64,000 bases of DNA from Parasediminibacterium sp046546515. Its GTDB lineage: Bacteria; Bacteroidota; Bacteroidia; Chitinophagales; Chitinophagaceae. The DNA lies in NCBI RefSeq assembly GCF_046546515.1, contig NZ_JBKHKJ010000028.1:9225-73224 (forward strand), in the 5' to 3' direction. Under the pieces are notes generated by a model. It saw only the letters and a list, made by a program, of their open reading frames with translations. It was not told where the DNA came from and ran no database searches. Every line of letters starts with the position of its first letter. Within the stretch, counting starts at the first letter, position 1. Made by a program: the position numbers and the translations under genes. This document shows, one piece after another, positions 42,335-53,100 of this stretch.

Positions 42335-43948
42335 TTATTTTACAAATTCAGTAGATGTTCTATTTTTTCCATCGGTGAATGTAAGCACGTAATTGCCAGT
42401 ATGCAAACTGCTGATATCAAAACTTGTTTGTGAAGCACCTTCAGCCACAACTACTTCTTTTATCTTTTTACCATCAAGCGTAGATATTAAAATTATGTCG
42501 CCTGTGGTAGTGGTTGCAGGGTGTTTTACAGTGATTGAATTGCCAATAACCGGGTTAGGAGAAATACCTAATGCTTTGCTATCTAGGCCAGCTTTCAAAA
42601 CAACAACGCTGCTATAGCTATAACCACCGTTTTTATCAAGCACTTTCAAGCGGTAATAATTGCTTTTTCCTTCGTTTAATTTATCTGTATAAGTATATTT
42701 ATCACCAGCTATATTATTTGCTGCTGCAACTGTACCTACTGCCATAAATTTAACCCCATCTAAACTTTTCTCAAGAGAAAACGATTTAACATTTGTTTCA
42801 TTGGTGGTAACCCAGTTCAACAATGCATTACCGCTAACAACAGAACCAGTAAAGGATACAAATTTAAGCGGTAAAGGAAGGGCAGTTTTAGAAGGTGAAA
42901 AAGAAATGCCTTTAAATATGCCAGTTATTCCAGCTGAAGCTAAGGTTTTAACAGTAATAGTTGCAGCAGACATATTAGCTTTTCCAGAAGCATCTGTTAT
43001 TGAAATGATACTGTTGTTTAGTGTGTCGCCTTCTATTGCATAAATAACTGGTTGACCAAGGGCATTTACTTTTGCAGTAAGTGCAGGGAATTTTAAACCA
43101 GCCCCACTAACATCATAAATACCTGCATATACCCAAGCGGTGCCAGCAGCATTCACATAATATTTGTTGATGCCAAAGCCCTCACCGTTGTTGTTGTTGC
43201 CTATACCGTCACCCATGTACAAAACATCGTAAGGGCTGCCATTGTATCCTACATTAGGGTCTGCATCCACAAATACAAACTGCGTGTTGGCAGTATAAGT
43301 GGCATTGTAGGTACCTGTGCTAGTTGTGCCTTGAAAAGTAGTTGGCACGCCAGCAAATTTGGCTATGCCTGCCGCAGAAGCATACAAAACGGCATTGTAA
43401 AAATTAAGTGAACGATAACCACCGGAATTGATACGTGTGCCAATAGTATCACCAACAGTTAAATAACGCAAGCCCATATTACTAGAGGCTGCCCAAAAAG
43501 ATTGTCCATCCCTGCTTACTACAGACCTGACAATTAGGCCAGCAGAATCAGCTCCAATCCTATTGGTTAAATCAACGGCACCTGTATAGTCTACTTTTCC
43601 AATTACTTTGCTTGATGTAGTGTAAATACCGTAGCCACTAAAGGGGGGCGCATTGTAGCCATTGAAAATTAAAAAACGCCCATCCTCACTCAATGTCAAT
43701 TGACCTTCATACGCGTTTGTGCCACTGATAGTCATACGGTTGGGGGCCGCTGTGTTGGCAGAGGGTATTGTTACTGCAAAAGTAGAGTCACCATTTGTAT
43801 TAAATTCACGCAACGACACTGGGCCTGTTACTGAATTGATATTGCCTACTCTCAAGGCTACCAAGTTACCCTCGGTAAACTGGGCTTTAAGCCCTACAAA
43901 ACTTGTAACCAACAAACCTGTTAAAAGGTAAAATTTTACGATACGCAT
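42335..43948 (-). CDS. T9SS-exported protein with beta-propeller-like region
   Basis: A 537-residue secreted protein. A signal peptide (FYLLTGLLVTSFVGLKAQ) is followed by about 340 residues of propeller-like repeats (GQLTLSEDGRFLIFNGY, RSVVSRDGQSFWAASS, DVLYMGDGIGNNN, QPVIYAIEGDTLNNSI). Next is a linker LPLPLKFVSFTGSVVSGNALLNW typical of T9SS cargo, an FN3-like domain and a C-terminal sorting domain with GISPNPVIGN and LHTGNYVLTFTDG. I do not recognise an enzymatic family. It has its own terminator, so it probably ends a transcript. Confidence 0.82.
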   Translation of the reverse strand: MRIVKFYLLTGLLVTSFVGLKAQFTEGNLVALRVGNINSVTGPVSLREFNTNGDSTFAVTIPSANTAAPNRMTISGTNAYEGQLTLSEDGRFLIFNGYNAPPFSGYGIYTTSSKVIGKVDYTGAVDLTNRIGADSAGLIVRSVVSRDGQSFWAASSNMGLRYLTVGDTIGTRINSGGYRSLNFYNAVLYASAAGIAKFAGVPTTFQGTTSTGTYNATYTANTQFVFVDADPNVGYNGSPYDVLYMGDGIGNNNNGEGFGINKYYVNAAGTAWVYAGIYDVSGAGLKFPALTAKVNALGQPVIYAIEGDTLNNSIISITDASGKANMSAATITVKTLASAGITGIFKGISFSPSKTALPLPLKFVSFTGSVVSGNALLNWVTTNETNVKSFSLEKSLDGVKFMAVGTVAAANNIAGDKYTYTDKLNEGKSNYYRLKVLDKNGGYSYSSVVVLKAGLDSKALGISPNPVIGNSITVKHPATTTTGDIILISTLDGKKIKEVVVAEGASQTSFDISSLHTGNYVLTFTDGKNRTSTEFVK

Positions 43949-44096
43949 TTTTTTTTAATTTAATATTAATAATTGAACAAAAAAGAAGAAAAATTAACCC
44001 CTCCGCCCCTAACGGGGGACTTTGACCCCGATAAAAGGCGGAAGGATTTATGCTTTAACTTTAACTGCCCCACATTAACACCCTTACATTTTATTA

Positions 44097-44112
44097 GAGG
44101 GCTAAAGCCTCC
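44097..44112. repeat. REP-like palindrome GAGGGCTAAAGCCTCC
   Basis: A short imperfect palindrome with the GGCTAAAGCC core, 22 bases after the giant gene's stop codon. Similar cores occur at 61947-61960 and about 62073. Confidence 0.55.
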
Positions 44113-44134
44113 TATAGGGGTTGTGGTGCGTGTA

Positions 44135-47100
44135 CTACTGAACCGTTATACTTCCATTATAAACCACTTGCTTGCTGCTTACTGAACTTATAGTTACATT
44201 ATAAACTCCATTGGCCAGTTTTTCTGTTATGCTCAAACCATGCATTGCAGTGCCACCGTTATGGCTTACTACTTCGGCATATACTTTTTGACCAAGGCTG
44301 TTGTAAATGCTTACGGTGTATTTGCCTGCATTTACATTATCCAGCTTCACGTTCAGCTTGCCATTTATTACAGGGTTAGGATACAAACTATAGATAACTC
44401 CTACACCTTTGCTTACACTTATTATGTTGCTGTACGCAATGCTTCCGTCTGCACTTGTGGCTTTGATGCGGTAGTAGGTAGTACCATTGGCTACGCTGTT
44501 ATCAACATAGCTGTATGCCGCTGTTGCAGTGTTCTTGGCTGTTGCAGTGCCTATTGCTGTATATGCTGTACCATCGGTTGATTTCTCAATTGCATACCCT
44601 GCCACCTTGTCCTCTCCTACTGTATTCCAGCTTACTGTTGCTGCGCCGTCTTTCAATATTGCAGTAGCATTGATGTTGTTCACTGCCAACACTGTTGGCT
44701 TGAACACAATCTTGAACCTATTTGCATAGCTTGCTGCAACTGTATTATCCGCCGCAAAGCTGATGGTGTTTAAGCTGCTGCTTAGTGCCGTGTAGGTCTT
44801 GGCGTAAGCATCATAAACATAAGGTGCAAGGTTATTGCTGTTGAAGCTTGTGGCATCTATTTGCAATTGGTAGTTGGCTTTTGATACCTGTGCCAACTCA
44901 ATAGCTATAATATCATCCTTGGTGGCTGCCTGCCTGCCGTCTATGCTTAGTGCCTTGCTGGTGCTTAGCTCGTGTATTGACAGGTTGTCGCTACTGTTGG
45001 TCAGCTTAGGCACATCCTCGTTGCCATTGTAGCCATTGCTGTACCCATTGCCAAACACGATGTTGGCCACGTCCATCTTGTGATAAGTACCTTTGCCAGC
45101 TGCTTCCTCCCTAAACAAGGTAATAGGCAATTTGCTGATATTGCCAAATACAAACGTATGTCCAGAACTTGGTGCTTTAGATGCCTCTGTGAAGCCAATC
45201 ACAGGGTATTTAGGGAACGTTTTCTTGTTCTGGATAAATATCGCCTGACCAGCTTGTATATACTGGTTGCTGCCTGAATTACCCGCTACATAAGCACCTG
45301 TTGCACCAAGGGTTGGGTCTAGGTTATAGTAGTAGTTTTCTATGCTGTCCTTGGTAAGCAAACGCCAATCAACAGGGCAAACATAAGGGTTGGCCACAAG
45401 GCTAAAGCTGCTGTCTGTAAGGTTGTTCAAGCCATAAGTGCTATTGGCGTAGGTGCTACCCGTAACTGCGTTGCTCACGCCTGCTGGGCTGTAAGTAACA
45501 TCGCCAGTAACCAATGTTCCGCTTGCACGCAGCCTTGTGGCGTTGTACATCAACAAGCCTAGGGGCGTGTTGTCTATTGCAGTACCATAAAGGTTAAAAG
45601 ACCTGTCGCCCCTTATCAATAGCCTGTAGCCTGTAAATGGCGTTACCAAGCCATTGGTGTTGGCAACGGTTGCCCATGTGCCATTAGTGTAAGTATAAGC
45701 CGTTTTCACTGCGTTGGCACTCACGTCAAAATGGTTGGCATCAATACTGTTTGCAGTGCCGGTATTGCCCGCTACCCCTGTGCCACCTGTGATGAACATG
45801 CCGTAGCCACTGTTGCTGTAGCTGCCGCTTTCTTGGTAGGTGTTGTACAGTGTGTTCGCAGCATTGTAAACGCCTGGAACAATATCCCTGTAGCTGCGGT
45901 AGCCTTTAGGTATGTAGCGTTCAACGGTTACTGTACCGCTGATGCTGCTGCCCGAGATAGGCACTGCGGCCAATGTGCCGCTGCTGGCTATGCCGTTAGA
46001 CTTGAACACCACGTTGCCATTGGTTGTCAACACACCACTTTGCAGGGTTAATACACCCGTGATATTCAGCTTATTACCACTTGTTATAGTAAGCCCATTG
46101 CTATTGTTCAGCGTGAAGTTGCCTACGGAACCCGTGCCGGTATAAGTTTGGGCGGTTGTACCACCAAATATCAGCGTGCCAGTCCCGTTAATGGCACCAG
46201 TATCTACCAATGCACCAGTTATTGTAAGCGGCTGTGTAAGCGTAAACGTTACACCGCTTTTGATGGTAAGCGCCTTACATGTGGTGAAAGTGTTGCCATT
46301 TAAGTTGGCAGCAATAATACCATTTTGTGTAGGGTCAGGGTCGCCTGCGCTCCAAGAAATACCATTCCATGTAGTATTAGCCGAAGGCGTAATTGCAGGT
46401 GCAGTAATTGTTGCCCCTGTGCCTGCACTGTTGCGGGCTGCTACCGTGAAGGTATAGGTGGTATTGTTTGTAAGCCCAGTGAACGTATAAGGGTTGGCTG
46501 TTATGCCTGTCATTACAATAGGGCTTCCAGACGATGGTATAGCAGTGATAGTGTAATCTATTACTGCTGCTCCGCCATTGAATGCTGGTGCGGTATAGGT
46601 TATAAATGCCTTAGCATCATCTGCAGTATCTGCCACGCTTGCAGGTGCATTAGGCACTGTTGCTGGTGTTACAGCAGTGGATGCAGCACTTGCGCTACCA
46701 GTCCCTGCTGCATTGGTAGCAGTAACAGTAAAGGTATAAGGCGTGCCATTCGTGAGGCCTGTAACCGTTATAGGCGAGGTAGCACCTGTGCCTGTAAAGC
46801 TGCCTGGGTTGGATGTTACAGTATAGCTTGTTACGCCACCACCAGTAGAAGGTGCAGTAAAGGCTACCGAAACCTGCCCAGCGCCAGCAGTACCTACCAC
46901 GCCAGTTGGCGCACCAGGGGTAGTGAAATATTTAATGCCCCAGCCGCTGGCTGGTGTTGCATAGTAAACACCCCAACCACTTGCCCCAGACAAATCGGTG
47001 CTGGCAAAATTGCTGCCTGTTGGGTTAGCAGAAGTTAAATAAATAATATTGCCCGCAGTGGTGGTTGCCGATGTAGTAACCTTTAAAGCTGCACCACTTA

Positions 47101-50100
47101 GGTTCAAGGTTGTGCCAGCAATTTTACCATAAGCGGTAAAGCTGGTTACTTGCGGCGCAAAAGTACCTGTAAGGGCAAAGTTATCAGGGAGGGTTATGAT
47201 ACCCTGGCCGCTGCCGTTGGCGCTAGGTGCCAATATACCGCCCGTATTGTTTAGCGTTCCTGGCAAGAAGGTAGCTAAATACCCTTTTATCGTGCCCCCA
47301 TTATTGGTTATTGTAGGTAATGTGATATTAGTAAATGTAGCCCCTCCAGTTGTTACAGTGCTGCCTGCAGTTGTTGGCCAACTAGGCGCACTAGCAGCCG
47401 ATGTGCCTGCTGTGGTACAAATAAACTGGTTATTGTTTGCATAAACCAAATTTCCTATTACGTAAGCATTCGATGCAATGAAATTGCTACCAACATAAAT
47501 TGTGTTTCTTGAAAAACTACCGAATTGGAAATTCATCACGCCATTGGTGCTATTGGTGATAGTAGATGGTGTGGAGCCGCCATAAGCTGGGTTATAATTA
47601 CCAGATATGCCCTGGCCATAAAAATTAATGGTGCCTGTATTGGTCAAGGCATTGCTTGATGACACTAAATTATTGGGGCTAACGAAGCCACTGTTATCTA
47701 AGCTTGATCCACTACCTGTGGCACCTGTATTGCCCAAATTGATAGTGCCTGCATTGTTGAAAGCTATCTTCTGTTGCCCTGCAAAATTGCTGAATGGATT
47801 ACCCGTGCCGCCAGTGCTTGAAGTACTATAATTCAAATTAAGCGTTGCCCCACTATTATTGTTGAACACAACAGTACCAATGGTGCTTGAACTAGTAGGC
47901 GTGCCGCTTGCACGGAATTCAAAGCCTACAGAATTACTGTTCAACGCAATAGTACCATTGTTATTTAATGTTGCTGTTGCAAGACTTGCTGCCGACAATG
48001 ACATGCCATAAACAGTCTGCGTATTGTTAGTAGCCTGGGTTGTTGTAATGCTACCATTATTCGTTACTGTTACTGTTCCACTAGCATTCGTAAACACTGA
48101 TGCAGCAGAGCCAGCTGCGGCAGTATAACCGAAGTATTCTGTTATGGCAACCGTACTGCCAATGGTAAAGCTACCAGCACCTACGTTAAATATCCCATAA
48201 GCCACACCTGTAGATGCAGTACCCAGTGTGAAGCCGCTACCACCTAGGGTTGTAATGGCACTAGTAGTGTTTTGGAAAATTACATTATTTCCAGCAAGTG
48301 CTATGAATGGAGTGGTATTAGTGCAACTAAGATTGATGGCATTTGTACCACCAACTAAGTTGAAACAGTTGCTACCAGTTGCACTTGATGTATTGATGGT
48401 AAGCCCACTACCTGTGCTAGTGAATGTGCCACCAGCCATGTTGATACCATTTCTAGTAGCGACTGTTGCCGTGATAGCCAATGTGCCGCTATTAGTAACT
48501 GAAGTACCCGTAATGATATTGAGTGAGTTGGTAGTGCTTGTTGGACCGCCAGAAATAGTGAGGGATCCTGCATTGTTAATGCTGCCGCCACTAATATTCA
48601 TGGTTACTGTGTTGGCAACGGCAGTAGTACTGCTGTTGATGGTAACGGCATAATTGCCGATAACTACATCGTCGTTTGAACCAGGCACACTGCCCGCAGG
48701 TGAACCACTACGGCTCCAGTTGGCAGCACTGCTCCATTGCCCATCGCTTGCACCGCCACTCCATGAAATGGTGTTTGATGGTGTTATGGTACTTGATGGG
48801 CTACTTGCACCACTGGTATTGCCTAAATCGTTGGTGGCTGTAACCGTGAAGGTATAAGCTGTGCCATTGGTTAAGCCAGTAATCTGGATAGGGCTTGAAC
48901 TACCCGTGAAAGTTGTAGGGCTAGTTGCGGGTGAAGGGGTAACAGTATAAGTAGTTATAGATGTAGCCCCACCACCTAATGTACTAGGTGCCGTGAAAGA
49001 AACCGTTGCCACTGTGTTACCTGCAACAGCAGTCACGCTTGTAGGCGAGGCAGGAGCAATATCAGCAGGGCTTACTGAGTTGGATACAGCACTTGCAGCA
49101 CTAGTACCACCAGGATTGGTAGCAGTAACAGTAAACGTATAAGAAGTGCCATTGGTAAGCCCAGTAACGGCTAAAGGAGAGGAAACGCCAGTAGCAGTAA
49201 ACCCACCTGGGCTAGAGGTAACCATATAACTTGTTACGCCTCCACCAGTAGAAGCTGGAGCTGTAAAGCTAACGGTAGCCTGAGCATTGCCAGCCGTAGC
49301 TGAAACACTAGTAGGCACGCCAGGCGTTGTATAATATTTTACACCCCATCCGCTTGCTGGTGTAGAATAGTTTATAGCCCAGCCTGTGCTTGCACCAGAA
49401 AAATCGGTGCTGGCAAAATTGCTGCCTGTTGGGTTAGCAGAAGTTAAAAACACACTAGTACCACCTGTGGTAGTGGCGGAAGTGGTCAATTTAAAAGCAG
49501 CGCCTCCTAAACCCAGTGTGGCACCCGCAATAGTACCATAGGCACTAGTGCTGGTAAACTGCGGAGCATAAGTGCCTGTGAGCGCAAAGGAGGCAGGTAG
49601 CGTGATAGTACCTACACCGCTGCCATTTGCACTTGGAGCCAATGTGCCGCCTGTATTGTCTAATGAACCTGGGAAAAATTGTGCATTGTACCCACCTATG
49701 GTGCCGCCGCTATTGGTTATTTTAGCCAATGCCACGCAAGTAAAAACAGTACCGCCGCCACTGGTTACTGTTGCCCCAACAGTTTGCGTTGTTGGAAATG
49801 TTGGCGAAGTGCCAGCAGCCGTGCCTGTTGTAAAGGTACAAACATATTGGTAATTGCCCCCACCAATAAGTGCACCTACTGCATAAGTGGTGGTGGTAGA
49901 ATAAGTACCATTTATTTGACTTACACCCCTGAAATTATTGTATAAGAAATTCATTACACCATTGGTGCTATTGGTAATAGTAGGTGCTGGTGCCCCTGAT
50001 GCCCCAAATAGCGTAGTACCAAAAGAAGGAACATAACTGGCATAAAAACCCGCACAATAAAAATTCATGGTGCCTGTATTAGTCAATGTATTTGTTGCCG

Positions 50101-53100
50101 CAAAATTGGGGGAGGAAGTAGAATTAAAATTAAGGCCAGTATAAGCAAGGTTCGATATGCTATTGCCCAAATTTATAGTACCTGCATTAGTGATGGTGGC
50201 ATTGTTTTGTCCACCACCAGTGTTAATGGGGGTGCCTTTGCCTCCCGAAGTTGGGGAAATATAATTCAAATTCAATACACCGCCACTATAATTGTTTAGC
50301 ACAGATGTACCAATGGTATTGTACACAGGCGTGCCGCCCGGGCCTAAAAGAATGCTTGTGAAATCGCTGATAGAGGTGTAAGTACCATAGTTGTTAAATG
50401 TTGCTGTACCTGTGTTTTCCGCTTTCAGGTTCAATCCGTAAACTGCATTGGTGGTATTATCAATAGCAGAGTCTACGGTGATATTGCCATAGTTCGTAAA
50501 TATAATGTTGCCGCTACCAGCAGTGCCAGGTACTGATATAATATTGCCACCGGAAGCAAATTTGTAATATTCTGTTATTACAGGCGTATTTAAAGTAGTT
50601 GACGAGCTACCAACATTTAAGTAACCCTGCCCTACTACTATCAAACCATACCCTACACCTGCGGTTGGGGTACCCAGCGTAAAGCCAGAGCCGCCTATAG
50701 TAGTCCTATTGGTTGAGTTGCTACTGTACTGGTTAAAAACAAAAGAGCCAGCAGGTGCAACAAATGGAGTGGTATTGGTACAACTAAGGTTGATGGTATT
50801 AGTGCCACTTGCAAAGTTGATACAATTGGTGGCTGCAGCAGCAGTATTAATCGTAAGCCCGCTACCTGTGCTAGTGAATGTTCCACCAGCCATGTTTATG
50901 CCAACTTTACCAGTAGCGTTGGAAGTGATAGCCAACGTAGCCGTATTACTAACTGTAGTACCCGTAATGATATTGAGAGAATTGGTAGCACTTGTGCTTC
51001 CAGTTACAATAGTAAGCGAACCTGCATTGGTAAGGCTACCACCACTAGTACTCAAGGTTACAGTGTTGGCCAAGGCTGTAGTACTGCTGTTGATGGTTAC
51101 TGCAAAGTTGCCAATGGTAACATCGTCGTTTGCACCGGGTACACCACTTGAAGTGGGTGTGCTAGCACGGGTCCAGTTATTGGCACTGCCCCATAGCCCA
51201 TCGCCTGCACCACCTGACCAAGAAACAGCGGCAGATGTGGTTATGCTGCTTGATGGGCTGCTGGCACTACTTGTAGCAGGGGTAGAAGCGTTATTTGTAG
51301 CCGTAACGGTAAATGTATATGCTGTGCCGTTCGTCAAGCCAGTAACCTGTATAGGGCTTGAACTACCCGTGAAAGTTGCCGGGGAGGTGGCCGGTGAAGG
51401 CGTAACGGTATAGGTAGTAATAGCAGTAGCCCCTAAACCAACAGTACCAGGCGCTGTGAACGAAACCGATGCTACCGTATTGCCTGCAACAGCAGACACG
51501 CTGGTTGGCGAGCTAGGTGCAGTGGCAGCTGGTGTTACTGAGTTGGATGCAGCACTAGCACTACTAGTTCCTCCTGGGTTGGTAGCAGTAACAGTGAAAG
51601 TATAAGCAGTACCATTCGTAAGCCCTGTAACAGTTAACGGTGAGGAAACACCTGAGGCGGTAAAGCCACCAGAACTAGCGGTTACGGTATAGCTTGTAAC
51701 CCCACCGCCTGTGGAAGCAGGCGCAGTAAAGGTAACGGTAGCCTGCCCATTGCCAGCAGTAGCTGTTGCAGCAGTTGGCGCACCGGGTGTAGTGTAATAT
51801 TTAGCACCCCAGCCAGTTGTTGCTGCGGTAGAATAATCTACAACCCAACCAGTAGGTGCCCCAGAAAAATCAGTGCTTGCATATGAACCGCCAGTACCGC
51901 CAGTTGGGTTAACAGAAGTTAAAGCATAAGTATTGCCCCCAGTAGTGGTTGCAGCAGTTGCAAATCTAAAAGCAGCTCCAGTCAAATTGAGGGTTGTACC
52001 TGCAATTTTGCCATAAGCTGTAACACTGGTAAACTGTGGTGCATAAGTGCCTGTAAGAGCAAAGGAAGTTGGAAGGGTGATTGTACCAATTGCAGCCCCA
52101 TTGGCACTAGGCGACAATGTGCCGCCTGTATTGTCTAATGTATTGTTTAAGAAAGTGGCATTATAACCAGTTATTGTACCCCCAGTACTTGATATTTTAT
52201 TGGTCACTGTAGCTAAGGCGATACAGGTAAAAACAGCAGCACTAGTACCAGTAGATACAGTACTGCCCACCGTTTGAGTTGTTGGGAAAACAGCCGAGGT
52301 TGTACCAGCCGTAGTACCAGACACAGTACCGGTTGTAGTACAAGCATATTGGTAATTATTTACAAAAACAATTGTATTCACAGTGTAAATTGTTCCAGCA
52401 TTGTAACCATTTCCTGGTGCAATCACGTTCGTTGAAGCAGTACCGAATAAAAAATTCATACTACCGCTGTTGGTGATGGTTGGTGCCGAAGCTCCCCAAG
52501 CTGGCACATAATTGGCCTGTATGCCACCACCATAAAAATTCATAGTGCCTGTATTGGTTAAGGAATTTGCTCCATATATAAGATTTGCGGAACTGTTATT
52601 CAATGTGGAAACTGAAGCAGCATTGGAAGTATTACCCAAATTGATGGTGCCAGCATTGCTAATTGCAACATTAGAATTTCCAGCAGTTGTTGCAAAAGGG
52701 TTACCATTGCCCCCAGTGCTTGAACTAACAGTGTTCAAATTAAGCGTAGCCCCACTATTATTGGTGATGTTACATGTACCGAGGGGGGCAGCAGCTGTAC
52801 CGCTTACACGGAACAAAATGCTTTGAAGGCCGGAAGATATAAGGGTACAAGTACCGCCATTATTAACTGTTACTGTTCCTGCTGGGTTACAGGCTACCTT
52901 CATCTGCAAAGGGATAGTTGTGTTAGTACTGTTACTTGCAGGGCTGATCGAAAGGGTGCCATTATTTGTTAATGTAATAGCCCCACTATTATTGCCAGTC
53001 ATTGTAATAACAGAACTACTAGCAGCACCATAAGCATAGTAATATGTTATGGTAGCCGTGTTGTTAATAGTAAAAGTATTTCCAGTAACACCATTGCCTA